Source of the DNA: Molanna angustata | Lineage: Eukaryota; Arthropoda; Insecta; Trichoptera; Molannidae | DNA: 64,000 bases | Assembly: GCA_963576475.1 (NCBI GenBank) | Contig: OY754981.1 | Location: forward strand, 11,840,869 to 11,904,868 | Direction: 5' to 3' | In this document: in pieces, positions 12,401-27,400 of the stretch | How the letters are laid out: every line of letters starts with the position of its first letter | Position numbering within the stretch: the stretch's first letter is position 1 | Notes under the pieces: generated by a model | Database searches by the model: none | What the model was told of the DNA's origin: nothing | What the model saw: the letters and a program-made list of their open reading frames with translations, nothing else | Translations under genes and position numbers: made by a program

Positions 12401-15400
12401 GCGATTTATACTTGAAAGAAAGAAAAATAATAATTGTTTTTGAAGGTTGTTCATTTCATAAATGTTTGAATTTTCAACAACATTCTGCAAAATTAAATAC
12501 TATCTTGTATCATAATTAATGTGTTCATGGTCACTAACCGGCAAATATGCATCATGGCATCTTCAAATAGTACAAGATTCATAGCAGCAACCAGATCGTT
12601 GTAGCTGACGAGAGCTTCTTGCAACAGATTGTTGAGCATTTCCCACGATTTGATGGGCATGTATTTGGGTTCACCGATTCCACCAGCAAAATGACAAAAT
12701 ATATTTGGTTTCTCAAAAACTGCCGATTCGTCTACCTCCTGAAATATGGTGAATATTCATTAATAGGATTTATTTTGTAAGTCATACCATTAAACGTATG
12801 AAGTGTAACACTTTCTCAATTTAGTTTTAAATAAGGCTAGGTACATAATATTAGTTTTAATGGTACGTAAAACTATTCTATTGTTTTATTTTAAAATTAA
12901 CTAGATCTTTTCTTTTGATACTTTAATTTGTTTTCAATCTTGTGATACTTCTTATCTGCTTATTTGTATTTTTAATAAATTGTATTAAGTAATGAAATAA
13001 AAGATTATTTCTTATTTTAAGGGCTCTAATAATATAATGCAACAATTCTTACTTCAAAGTTCTTCTTTATAATATCAATTTGCAGTTTAAGAAATGAATC
13101 AATGTCTTTGTCATCTGTCAATTTATCTCCGTAAACTCTATGGGTCTCGTGCATCCAGAGACGAATCAGATCACTTGCAACACCCAAACAATCGAGGGTA
13201 CTGAAGAGAAGACCCTAAAATATTTAATAATCAATAAACTGTAACTATTTATACAGGGAGCGGCAGAAATAACTCCCCAATTTGAAGGGCTATTAAAAAA
13301 ATACGTAATAGATTTTAGTCAAACATTTATTATACCATAGTAAGAATTATCATTGCCATTTATTGCAAATAAAATATCTAAATGATTAAAGTTTCAGTTA
13401 CTTAATAATATCATTTAAATGGCGACCGTCTTACTCTTGGCATTGACTTACGGATGCGAGGCTCTGACACTGACCGTGAAATCCGCTGAAGCATTAGATG
13501 TTTTCGAAAGGAGAGTCCTACGCCGAATATGTGGTCCTGTAAAGGAAGGAGATGAATGGCGCATAAAGAAAAATGAAGAACTGTACAAAATTTATGAAGC
13601 CCCAAAGATCTCAACCCATATAAGACTGCTTAGGTTGAGATGGGCTGGCCATGTAGGTTGAGGCTCTAAGGGCCTAGGTAGTAAAGGCGGGGGTGGGCGG
13701 CCGACGCTATTGTGCCCTCGTCAAATCTGACAGGTGATGATTGCGTCGGATGCCCCCGGTGTTAGCCCGCGGAACCTTCGGACGCCAACACGAGGACCGA
13801 GGGGTCGGGGTACAAGCCCCTCCGACTTGAAACAGAGTGAACATAGCGGCCGATTTTGAGACCAATCGGAGGCCCTGACGTGTGAGGTTGGATTCTCGGG
13901 GGCAGTGGTTGAACCCGATGGATGGTGGATATTTTGTGTTTGTCCGATGTTGCGGCTGCGTCCGGTGGTGAACAGGGCCAATGGGCTCTATAGCGTCGCC
14001 AGCGTGGAAGTGGATCGCGATCTCCCTCGATGGCCATGTACAGAGAATGCCAAACACGCGACTACCCAAAAAAATCATGGTTGGTCACCCGGGAGGTAAA
14101 CGGAAGATGGGGAGACCAAGACTGAGATGGGAGGACGACATACGGAGAGATGCAGAAAAGCTCCTGCAGGTCCCTAACTGGAGAATGGCGGCTGAGGATA
14201 GAAGAGGTTGGAGGCGCTTGTTGAAGGAGGCCAAGGCTCGATTTGGGCTGTAGCGCCATCGAAGAAGAAGAAGAAATGGCGACCATCATAGTCTATACAC
14301 GACTGAAGCCTCACTCGGAAATTTCGAATTACTCTCGTCGTCATCTCTTGTGGAATTTCCGCGATTTCGTGTCGAATAGCAGCTTTGAGTTCGTTGGTTG
14401 TCCTGAGTTTGTTTTTGTAGACTTTACTCTTTAAGTAGCCCCATAGAAAGAAAAGCTGGCCACGGCATGTCACATCGTAGCGAGATTAAACGCCCTGTAA
14501 ATAATTGTCTTAGGACTTCGACTTAGGACTTAGCGACTGACAATTGCAACACCAGAACTGCACTATGGAACCAGTCCGGACTCGCCTACTACCACTAGCG
14601 CTGAGCTACGACGGTGGCAAATTCGGGATTTATTTCTGCCGCTCCCTGTATTATAAAACATGAAGCTAATAAATAATATTTATCACACTTACTTGAAAGA
14701 TGTTAGAAAGATCTCTTAGATTGAAAATATAATGAGATTTGATAGCTGTAGGTAGAAATATTTGACTGACTTTGTTGTGTAAAGCTATAGAAGCGGCTAC
14801 CACATTAGCTAAAAATAAACATGAAATATATTTTTTTCAATCAATATAAAATAGTGTGAATCATTTAGTACGGAGGATATTTAAAAGACTAATAAATGAA
14901 CTTACGGGCCAGTTTCATTATGGAATAAGAAAAACGTAACTCAGGATTGGCAAAATGCTGGCTCAGTATGGAATGATATATGTAAGTCAGGGCTTCGTTG
15001 CCAGGAAAACTGACTGCAAATACACAAAAATGACGCTGCAGTCTCGGATTTATCGTGAAACTCCCTGAAGTTGGATTCATACAGGACACATACTGGCAGT
15101 TGTGTATGTCTTTGAGAGACAACTTGGAGCGGTCGTACCAGTGGCTGTAGTCCAAGTGCTGTCTAATCATGGTGTGAGGTTGAACTGTGCCATAATTGTC
15201 AACTTCCGGCATGTTCATGTCGTCGATGAAGTATACCAGAGTCTTGTTTCCTGGCGGACCGTAGTTTCTTCCAGCTTTTTTCTCCAGTGGTTTTTCCATC
15301 ACTTTTTGAAGCATCTCAGATGTGGTATAAAAATTGAACGGCACATTTGCAACAGCATAATTTTCTGATAAGCTGTAATTCAAAAGAATGAGATGAAATT

Positions 15401-18400
15401 TTTATATTCAAAGGGAAAAATTCATTTTTAATATACAAATGATTAAAATAAAACAGTATATCAAATCTAATTATGGTTTATGATGAAACTCTTAAAAATT
15501 TATAACTTTAAAAGCAAAATTTATTTTGGTTTTAAAATTAAACACATCATCTATGAATAAAAAAATCTTAAATCATGAAATGTTTTACTCAAAACCAAAC
15601 TGTTTACTCTTACCCGACTAATTTTTCATTAACCAACACGGTTTTTCCACATCCAGCTGTACCAACCAACATCACAGGATGCTTCTGTTCCATCAGGAGA
15701 TCCAAGAAATATCTTATTCTGATGGATTCTGAAGTGGGTACTAGAACAGCCTAAATGGAGACAAAAAAATCACATTTTACTTAAAGTAAGAATAATTATT
15801 TACTGAAATAATTATTCTTACTTATTCTAACAATGCTGGCCTTCGTGGCTCAGTTGGTTAGGTATCTGACTGCTGATCCAAAGGTCCTGTGTTTGATTCC
15901 CGGTGGAGACACAGTTTTTAATTGTTTTCAGTCTGGATATGTGATTACCCCACATTGTGGGATATGCCGTGATGGTATGAATGAATGAATGAATGAATGA
16001 ATGAATATGTAAGACAATTAATATCGTAAGTCTCCAGAATGTAGCAACTTGTTATTGGGTGCATGTTAAATTAATATTTGACATACTATAGTACCTGTTA
16101 GTTGCCCGAGAAGTAATGTAAAATAAAATAAAATTGAAAACTAAATATAAGTATATCCTAAATATAAGTTATATGGATTATCCTATACAAGACAATTATA
16201 AGGACTGTGGTTACATATGGGTGCGAGACGCTGACACTTACAATAAAATCTGCTGAAGCTTTGGATATATTTGAGAGGAAAGTTCTCCGCCGCATATGTG
16301 GACCAGTGAAGGATGGGGAAGAGTGGCGTATAAGGCAAAACGATGAACTCTCCAGAATATATGAAACACCCAGTATCTCAAAATATATAAGACTATCGAG
16401 ATTGAGATGGGCTGGACATGTTCAGAGAATGCCAAATATGCAAATTCCTAAGAGAATTATGACTGACCATCCAGGAGGAAAAAGGAAGATAGGAAGACCC
16501 AGGTTGCGATGACAGGACGAGGTGAGGAGAGATGCAGTACAGCTCTTAAGCATTACAAACTGGAGGACGGCAGCTGAGGACAGACGGGGTTGGAGGCAGA
16601 AGTTGAAGGAGGCCAAGGCTCGACTTGGGCTGTAGCGCCATCGAAGAAGAAGAATAAGTATATCCTACAACATTTTTCTTTTATTAAAAACTAATTAAAA
16701 GATAAATATAACACATTTATTTTACTAAGGACAACTGAAACCAGGGGGGCAAGTCTGGTTGAATTGGCGAAATCAAACCCTCACGATTACCCATATCATG
16801 GATATAATTATTATATGGAGTTCTATAATATCTTTAGATGTCATAGAACTCCATACGAAAATTATATCCATGATATGGGTAATCACTAAGGTTTTGATTT
16901 TGCCGGTCGAACCAGACTTGCCCCCCAGTTAATTATAAGAAACTATGAGAGTTGAAAATAAATTTTACCTGTAAAGGCATGTCTGGATCTAATTCAAATT
17001 TTGGAAGTTTTTCTGTCCATGGAAGAAATGTCTTTGTCTCTGTGTCAATATAATAATCAAAAACTAATCCAGTTGGAGGGAATTTCACAGATTTAAACTC
17101 GTTTGTCCACCATTTTGTGAACTCTAAAATAAAAACACAAATTAACATAAAATAATTTTTTTAAACTACATCATCAATTGAATTGGTGTTCTTGACAACT
17201 AATCAGATCAAATTTATTGTATGTAGGTATATTTTAGCATTGTTTCAATCGAGCCTCTAAAAGCTATTTATTTACTAGAAGTATTTTGAAAGATATCCAG
17301 TTATATATATTTTTTAGAAAAACACTTTTTAGAATAACAATTTCATATACGATATATGTTTAAATGATGAGGACATAAGAATAGAATGCAAGATAAAAAA
17401 GGATATTATAATTAAAATTAAAGTGAATGCCATAACGTGGTTTAGGCATTTTTGAAAGAATGAACGATGAACAACTGACAAAAAAAATATACATGGATGT
17501 AAGAGATGGAGTAAATAGTAGGGGCCACCCCAGAAAGGGATGGCATGATATTTTGAAAGAAGGAAATATAAAAAGCTTGAAAATTCAACGAGCATGTATG
17601 AGACGATGCATGGATGTAAAGGAAGACACGAATGTGTACAAAAATAGAGGATGGCGCTCGGTTCTCTCTGCTTACATAGCTTAATGATATGTATGCAATT
17701 TCATAAAGTAAATGAACCAGTATAAATCCTATGAATGGAACAAAATTATAGAAAAATAGATATGTATACTGGGATATTACTACAGAAGAACAATTAGAAC
17801 AATTAAAAAACATAAAAAATAAGATAAAATTTAACATGCATAAAAATTATCCGTGCAAATTAAGAAAAAATATACGCTGCAGTTTGGATTTCCGGAACCC
17901 GGGAAAGCTCAGGAAAATTATAGATCCCGATACCAATATTTAGTCGGGAATTCTCAACATTTGGGAATAAATAAGAGGAAAATTTGGAGCAACTTTTGTT
18001 AAAATTAATCAAGAATTTTAAATAAATTGTTTGAGACTTTTGGATAACGAATTTTCTAATTTGGAGTTGCTCTACAAAGCATTATTATCTGTAAAGCCAA
18101 CTTCCACAGAGAGTAAAAGAGTTTTCTCAGTGGCAGGCAATTTTGCTACCAAAATTAGAAAGGTTTTTAAAAATGCGTTGTTTGAAAGAATATTTTTATT
18201 TGAGTATTTGTATGAATAATATGCACCTTTGTGAAAAAACATTTTTATGAAAATATTAGTTTTTCTTTTATTTTGTCTTCTTGTATGACTTTTGGTCATC
18301 TATGATGCCTAATCTGGGATATATTCATTCCCGGGTCCCGGGATTGAAAAGAATCTGGGAACTGAGAAATCCTAACTACAGTGCTTATTCAAACACAAAA

Positions 18401-21400
18401 TATAGAAAACAATAAAACCAGTGAGCAACAAAGCCTTTGTGTTGGTAAAAAGTAATTATTCTTACCCACACGATAATCAATATTTTGTTCCTGAAACATA
18501 GCCGACCCAAACGCCCACACACATGCAAAGACAAAATATAACTCATACCATTCCTTAGGACATTCTGCCGGTGTGTGTGCGGGGATCAACAAACAACCTA
18601 ACAAGTGACACAGCATTGCCACATGAGCCATCTCCGCTATGGGAGTTATCTTCTTGAACCTCGTTCTGACAGTCTCCAAACACGGTGGAATATATTTGTC
18701 AAACAGAATTACGAGGTTAGATTTCTCCGCAGATAGTGTGCGACGCTCTACCCAACTGGTAACATATCTGCAATTGCAAATAATTAGATTATTAAATCAA
18801 ATCTCAGAACTGACTAGATAAATTGACTTAATTTTGAAATAATAGTAATGTTGCTCTGGCTGACACCACAATAAATCAGGTCAAAGAGTTTATATATCTG
18901 GGCAGCAGAATATCTCAAGACAGGCATAAATAATAAGTAGAGTTCAACAGACATTGCCTTCAACAAAAAATTGATGATATTTGAAACTCCGAACATTTTT
19001 ATCAATGTTAGGAAAAACTTGATTAAAACTCTTGTCTGAAGTGTGCTGCTATCAGATGGAGAATCTGGACATCTACAGATGCATGACTAGGATCTATTGG
19101 TCAGACTACATTCCAAACGACGTGATACTGGGCAGAGTCGGAGAAACGAGACAAGTCCTAAAGAGGGTTGCCCAACAGCGATCCAAATGAATAGGCCATA
19201 ACATCAGGCATCAGGGTCTGCTTGTTACTATCGCCAAAAGAATGACAGAGGGCAGAAACTATAGAAGTATATTGCCCTAGAGACAGTTATATGGACCAGG
19301 TGATGTGCACTGTAGGAGCTACCGAGAGATGAAGAAGCTGGCGGACAACAAAGATAATATGTGGATAGATGGATTGCTTGGTGCAAATCAATCCTAGAAT
19401 TGTGACCACGAAGAATGATATTAAATAAAACATCTTTTAAAAGAACAAATTATCTGACAATAAACTGGAAAAGATATACAGTGCAAAGGAAAGTTGATTG
19501 TTAATAGAACTTGTTACATTAATCTTATATTCCTCATGGCAAAACTTCTATAAAACTATATTTTTTTCTATGAAAAACTGTTATATCATTTTGTAGTTTC
19601 CTCTTTTAAAGTTATTAGTAAAATGTTGTTATAATGTTATAGCAATATTTTGGAAGATGAGAACGAAAGTATTCAATAAGACAAATATTGCTATCAATAA
19701 ACATAAATTAAGTACATAATAATATATATGAGTAGTATTTTGTTTATTTTGACAATCCCAATGAGTGGTGTGGTTTGAAGCTATGTTTCAAATCAATAAA
19801 CACAAATGAAGCAAGGCGACTAATGAAAAATTTACAACTTACGGATTCCATCCTAAATCTTGAGGATTGATATACAAAATACCAGCTCTGGAAACTGTGG
19901 CTGGAGTAGCCGTACGAAGATTAGATATCTCAAAGAGTAATCGCATCGCTGATGTCAGAGCAATTCTCTCGTTGCTCGCCAATGTCAAAACTTTGTTGTC
20001 ATCCATGACAGTGTTCAGAGATTCAATCCACATGGGATCTATGTCACCATCAAGAACTATCCATTTAGGATTGTCTCCAGATAGGTTTGCTTGCTCCCTC
20101 ATTATCACCGAGAACAGACCGTCCTTCCATTCCCTTGTAGCTGGATTGATGATTCCAAACAATTCATCGTTCGTCACAGCCTTGGGATTCAGATCATTAT
20201 AGATGGGTTTTCTTTTTATATTCTGATACGTTCGAAACAGAGTCTTCCAAACCTGAGTTTTTCCAGTGCCTGCATTGCCAACAATAAAAACGGAATGCCT
20301 CACTTCGAGTAACTCTTCTAGTTGCACAACTTTCAGGATAAAATTATCTTCGGGTTGAAGGGATAAATCTAAAGCTGCCTGTTTGACAGTTCTTTCAAAA
20401 TCCAGATCCCTCTTCCGAGGTACTTCCAGGGCCGGGAACAGATCACCGATCAATCCCATGAAAATTGGCATATCATCAGTGACAACCTTTGGTATGTTGA
20501 AATCACGAAGAGCTCTCATGAGAACCTCTTCTTCTGGCCTTCCAGGATCACCACGCTAAAAATTCAGAAGTAACAATATATTTAAAAGAAATTGAATATT
20601 TTTATAATTGCATATAATTGAAAATATATTTTTATTTTTTTATAATTCATAGTTTACAAGGACTGTTGCTTTCATTGTTTACAAATAAACCAACTTCTTA
20701 ATAGATGGCGTTACAAAAAGGTTTCTTCGTTACTTCATAGATGGCAATAGTAATAATGTCCTATTTTCAGGTAATCTGTTACTTAAACGCTTAAGGACTA
20801 CGCCCGAGTATACTCGGGCGGCTATTATTTGCAAAAATTCCCACACCTGAGATAACTCGGGCAAACTTTATCGGCAGAAAAGACCACTCCCGAATATACT
20901 CGGGCGTAAATAAATGCGATTTATGGTATGTGGAAGCGAGACAAAAGACAGCTGCGATGATTCAAACGATGTACCACCCCCCTATCTCCCAATTACCGCA
21001 TACCCAAAGTACATCTTGTCATTATGCGATGTACTGTTATTACTTTTAGTACCGTCCAGTGTTTTGCGCAGTTAGGTCGTGTGTTTTATATTTGAATTAC
21101 GTGATTCAATTTCGATTGATTGCATCTATAATATTTTGTCGATGTTTTTATAGACTTTTTTCCTTGATGATTCAGACTTTTTTGTATTATTAATTAATTA
21201 TGATAAGTAAAAATTAATATTTTTTTCTGAATTTCTTTTATTTCTTGACCCACACACTGCACTATAATATCAAATTTCCGACCCATTTTGAGCCTGAAAT
21301 GGCCTTTGTGATAGATATTTACGCTCATTAAATAAAATTCATTCATAAAAAAAAATGTGTTTTTTTTTCATATTTTTTATTTTTTAATGATTACTGAAGG

Positions 21401-24400
21401 GGTTAACAAATACATAAAACTTTCAAAGATTGTTTTGATAAGGGAACTCAATAAGAAGGCATAATTGGTGAACGTGATCACTTTATGCGCAAGCGCATAA
21501 AGTGATCACGTAAACCAGCCAACAGGTTGTAAGCCCTGTAAGTGCCTTGAGTTCCTGGTTCTTCTATAATATTCCAACTTAGTCTGTTTTGAGATGTTAA
21601 AAAGTTTGTCAAAAAAAATACTTCATAGTTAACAAAATGGCTATCAATGAAGCATTGATTAAAATCATATTTGTAGCCTTCAATCTATTGATTGAGACTG
21701 CTTCTAATTTGTAGAATTCCATAATTTATGACAAAATATGAACTCATCTAAGTTTCTCCAATATTTTTATTAAACTTCCGAAGGCCGTTTTTTCGTACAA
21801 GGTCATAATAATCCCCAAAATCTATAATCCCCAGTTGAATAAGGCCTTGTAAGCTAAAATGGTCATTGAAAGTTTAGTAAAAATATTGTATATATTTATA
21901 TGAGCTCATATTTTCCCATAAACATCATATTTATTTTTGATAAAATGAAACAAAAACAGACAACCCTTGAACTGAGACGTTACAGAGAACACAAATACAA
22001 AAAAATACTTTGAAACTGAGAAAGCTACAAACAAAAATGGACATGAAAGAATAATTTGCAAAGGACTGTGTGACTACTATGAACAAAAAGTCATTCCAAC
22101 GGGAATTGAAAACTAGACTTTGTATCAAGAACTGAAGTAAAGTGTTGTTGTACATAACTATAAATTATTGTCGTGAGTCAATCGGTTTTTTTAATTATTA
22201 TTATAAACAAAAAAAAAAAACAAATGCATACTTTTAAAGAACCAGCAACAACCAACACAGACTTAATAGCTCTCAAACCCCAGTCGTAATGATCTTGCTT
22301 TGAGAGTAATTCTTTGCACAGTGTGTAGAGTGTGATAAACTTCCTCGCCAATACTCTGGCATCTTGAAAGCCTTCAGCTACAAGCATAATCTCACAGATG
22401 AGCTCGAAGTCTGGCACGACCATGGCGCACGGTCTAAAGAGAGCCTTCAAGTTTTCTGGTAATTCCGTACGCCCAGCGTAGCCAGGGTTCATTGTGATAA
22501 AGATGCCAACACTGGGTACTAATGCAATTTTTTCACCCATGAAGTTGAATTGACTTTTCTTATCTCTGAAAAAAAAAACAACATTATTGAAAAATTGAAT
22601 AAATAGAGCTCATAGAATCATTATTAAGAACTGTAAAATATATAACTAAGTTTAGTTTGTCGATCGACAATTCCGTTTTTTTATATTTTATATTTTTATA
22701 ACATATCAATGTAAAATATATATTAGTAAACGGTGAAAACGGTGTGTTTTTGAATTTTCAACCAATTTCATTTTTTCAGACACAAGTTTTGTATTCTTTA
22801 TATTTTCCAAGTCAAATATTAAGTTCTTTTCGTGACGTATCTATCTTTCATGACGTAATGAGAAGGCATATGCCGCATCTTGCACAGTCCGGAACAATTC
22901 GACGATGTCTTGATGCCGGTCCACTCATCAATGTTTCGGAGCCCTGGCATCTGACGTCTTCCTATTCCTTAATGTGCCTCAATTGTGCCCTTCATAATAA
23001 GTTAGAGTAGCCTATATTTTCCGTTTCACAGAACATGACCCAGATATGCTACCTTCCATAGGATTTTATTTTATACACAATGTTTAAACCACAATAAGTT
23101 ATTTGACATTATTATTATTTAAGTTATATTGTTAAAAATATACTACAAACCTTAGATTATATATGATACAGATACCTAGTCAGCGCAATGAATGTATGCC
23201 AACTAAAACTACGCTGAAACAGACGAATTTCTAGTATACGTACACCTACCGATACGCACACCTACATAAAACGTAGACCAACCCATCTACCGCCTCACAC
23301 ACACATGTAAAAAAACTTGGCATACATTTGAATTCGAAATTTGTACAACACGCGGCTTCTGTACATTATAATTCTATGGTACAAAGTCAGAAAATATAAA
23401 ATAGATTTTGAATATAATTCAGAATAGGTACAAACAGCTAATATACAAAAAAAGACTATATTTTAACAAGGTGACTGCAACACTGTTATTTTTTAACATG
23501 TTATTGTAATATAATTTTTTTTAAGCTTCTCAGGCAACTAACAGGTGCTGTGTCAAATAATTATTTGACACGCACCCGATAACAAGTTGCCACATTCTGG
23601 AGACTTACGATATTTATCATCTCACAGATCCAGACTGAGAGCACAATTAAAAACAGTGTCTCCGCCGGGAATCAAATCCGGGACCCTTGGATCAGCAGTT
23701 ATATACCAAACGATAAAAAGTATTTTTAATAATTACCTGATGGCATCTTGAACTGATTTTACTTGCACAGCAACCACAGAAAGTACTTCAACTGATATCC
23801 TATTGAATTCATCAAAACATCCCCACGCTCCAGTTTGGGCTAGCCCTTTGTAAATATTACCACAGGACTAGAATCATTCAAAAAATGTTTAATAATTAAA
23901 AAAAAAAGAAAAAAGTCTCCTTAAGATTTAAGAAAGATATAGAATAAGTTTTAACAAATAATAACAAAAGTATTTTTAAAAATATAATTTCGTTTACTTT
24001 GTAGTCCATTTGTTCAGAGCAGTTGAAGACGTACACCATAATACCCAGAGCTCTTCCGAGATCTTTTGTAGTTTCTGTCTTTCCAGTTCCCGCTGGTCCA
24101 GCAGGACCACCTCCCATTATCAAATGCAATGACTGTAAACAATATCATTTTCATAAACAAAATCAATAAAATAATACAGAAACTATAGTATATTTATTTA
24201 TATTTAATACGTGAAGTGAAATTGTCGGATTCGTCTTTAAGCAAGGAGGGGTGTTAGATTTTGCATAGTTAAAGTTTTAAACTACTGTGGTCAAAATGCT
24301 AAGCTGGTGGCATACTCTCTCGTTCATGATCATTCTTTATATTTAAACTGTCATTGTGGTACCATAGATTTTTATTATAATATACTAGGTAGATGTCGTA

Positions 24401-27400
24401 GTTGGCAAATTTTGTATGAATCCAAGTGAGTCATTTTTCGGGGGATTTTTGACATTTTGGTTCCAGACCACATTGTTTTTCTATAGAGAATAACGACTAA
24501 TGTGAATTGTTTTCGGATTTATTTGTCGAAAAAAACACTCTTTGTTTATGAAGTGTTGAAATGTAAGGAAAACTGAAATATGTTGCCGACCACAACGTCA
24601 AACGCACGATATTCAATGACTCACTTTTTGCACCAAGTACTAGTATATTATAATAAAAATCTATGTGTGGCACCTACCATGCAGTTGTTTTAATTCAAAT
24701 ATCAGAACACGTTAGAGAAAAATACATATCTAAATAAATGGTACTCAAACAATCGAATAATTTATAAAATCGGTTTGCAAAACGTGGAGAAAAAACTTTG
24801 TACCCCTTGATGAAAACATTATATTTTTTATCATAAATCAGGTCCAATGACTGCTGGACATGGTCGCTCGTATACACAAATACAACACTTTAAAATAAAA
24901 TTTAAATGAGACAAAAAATGCAGATTACAATAATGCTTAACTTCATTTTAGCTGAATTCTAGTGAATTTTTTTTTTTTAAAAAAAAAAAATGAATATGTC
25001 CTTGTTAAACAACTTCCTACGTTCCCTAAAATAAGCAAATAAATGCTTGTGCTATAGGTGAACGAAATCGGTCGAGGCAGGATTCGAACTCGCGACCACT
25101 GGATTACTAGCCCAGCGCGCTAACTGCTCTGCCATCGACCCATCTTAAAAAAGTAGGTGTCATGTGATTGTCAAACTGAACTATGGAAGAAGACTCTCCA
25201 ACATTCAACCAATAGAAATGTTATTAGACGTCACATACAACACCAGTGTGACCTAAAAAACTAACAATGTTATCATGTTTAAACGCTCTTTTGTATAATT
25301 GCCAATAATCAATTACGTGCTATTGTAGTATCGGTAACGATACATTAGTATGATTTTCCACATGAAAATAACAAAGGAATGAATATATTACAACTAACAA
25401 AGATAACAAAAAACTATTCAAAAAACTTGACATCCTAGACATACCACAGTTATATGCTAAAAACATTTGCACTTATATCTATTCACACCTTATCGACTTC
25501 CAATCGACTCAAACTACAAGTCAGACTAGACAGACTAGACAAGCAAATATACAGATACCGAGAACCAAATCGACTTATGGACAAAGAAATTTTCATTTCC
25601 TTGGAGTAAAAATTTTCAATATGCTTCCAATTGAATTGAAGAAAACTACAAATATAAACAGCTTTAAATGTGGATTAAAGAAGTGGGTAAAAAAAACAGA
25701 CAAGACAGTGATAAATAAACAACTCTACGTTAACATACAATGACACACACGCACACCTAAACAATATACCTATATAATTATAAGCTGCTTCAGAACAGGT
25801 TTTTAACCTAGTGAAGCAGTTTACATTCCGCATCTAGTTCTTAAGGATCTTTTTTTTGTAAAAATATTGTATTGTTAAACTTTGATGTGTACCTTGTATA
25901 TTATTTCTTATGTTACAAATAAAAAAAATAAAAAAAAACAAATAAAGTTGAATGAAATCAGTTGAATAGTAACCGAGAACAACTAAGAAAAGGATGATGA
26001 CCGTGATAAGATACAAACCTGTGTAAGAGTAATGTAGCATCTATCAGTTAGAGGTGTTATGACAAGTCTGGGTGTATTACCGAGATACTCATAGCTATAA
26101 CGGAACTGAGCGTCACAAATATTTGCAAAACAATCTTTATCCTTCTCGCACCATCTATAATATAATCAATATAAAATTATACAATTTATATTTCATTATC
26201 TAAAGTATATGTTCAAATAACCATTTGCTGACAATCATGATGACTGGTAAGAAATTAAAGAAAAGTCCCTTTGACCAAATAAATTAAATATTTTCTTTAG
26301 AGTTGTTTCTAATGCTGGACATTTAAAAAAAAACAGTTGTTTTTACAAAATTGTTTTTCCTTTGATGTACTGACTCATAATGGGAACTTTGCAATAGTTG
26401 TAATTATTTGTCAAAGCAATTGACATCCGATAGCATACATTTTGGTTATTCTGAACATGATATTGGATTGAATATTTTTATTCTTACACATTGCAAACAT
26501 TGGATTTTTTTCCCTGTCAATAATATTCTTGACAATTTTTTTAACATCTCAATGGAGACGAAGCTGGAATATTATAGGAGAACCGAGAAATCAAAGCACC
26601 TACAGGACTTACGACCTGTCATTGGATGGTTTACATGATCACTTTATGCTCTTGCGCAATGTTCACCAATTATGCCTTTTTATTGAGTTCCATATCAATC
26701 CAATTTCTTAAAGGTCTATATATTTAATTTATCAAAATCTTTTCATGTATAAGGACTTTTGCTTTCATTGTTTACAATCCAATTTCTCAATAGATGGCGC
26801 TACTAAAAAGTTTCTTCGTCACTTCCTAGATGGCAATGGTGTTTCAGCTTATTTTCAAGTGAAAAAATTTTGATGAATAACATATCATAGAACTTCAAAA
26901 ATTAGATTGACAGGGAACTCAATAAGAAGGCATAATTGAAGAACTTTGCGCAAGCGCATAATGTGATCACTTAAACCAGCCGATGACAGATCATAAGCCC
27001 TGTAGGTAAGCCTTGAGTTCCAACTTCATCTCTATTGAAATGTTAAAATATTTATGGATATTCAAAGCCCAGAACCTCCAATAGGTTAGAGATGGCCATG
27101 CTTATGGGTGTCTCTATCATATTCATTCCATCAAGGTACATTTTTGGTTATATTTATTTGCCAATATGTTTCCTTCTACTTTTAATGACTCGTAAAGTAT
27201 TTTGATAATAGGTTTCAAACACACCTGTGCCTCAATTGAGACTGCCATTGAAAAGCTGAAGCAGCCTCCACTTTGGCCTGTATCAGTTTCCCTACCACAT
27301 CCCTCGAGTGCACGTCTATGGTGCAAATTGTCATAATCTTCTGCCGGTCCTGCTTTGATAGTTCTCCAATCAGCAGGGTGATCAGCGTACTCAGCTGGGA

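Larger units (their letters stand above)
13254..14648 (-). mobile_element. Mariner-like element carrying a nested LINE
   Basis: Perfect terminal repeats CAGGGAGCGGCAGAAATAA at both ends, flanked by TA (13252-13253, 14649-14650). The minus strand at 14473-14290 encodes [15 protein letters not shown] and [20 protein letters not shown], the C-terminus of a Tc1/mariner-type transposase. The rest of the transposase is absent, so the element is non-autonomous. It makes up nearly all of intron 36. Confidence 0.85.

Noticed and set aside
15102..15368. Plus-strand frame of 88 codons
   Set aside because: Antisense shadow of exon 35.
15836..15910. tRNA gene on the plus strand
   Set aside because: Head of SINE A; the acceptor stem does not close and the body follows directly.
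19867..20202. Plus-strand frame of 111 codons
   Set aside because: Antisense shadow of exon 31, which has clear dynein homology on the minus strand.
25060..25145. tRNA gene on the minus strand
   Set aside because: The tRNA-like head is shared by several dispersed copies with the same non-tRNA body; it is a SINE.
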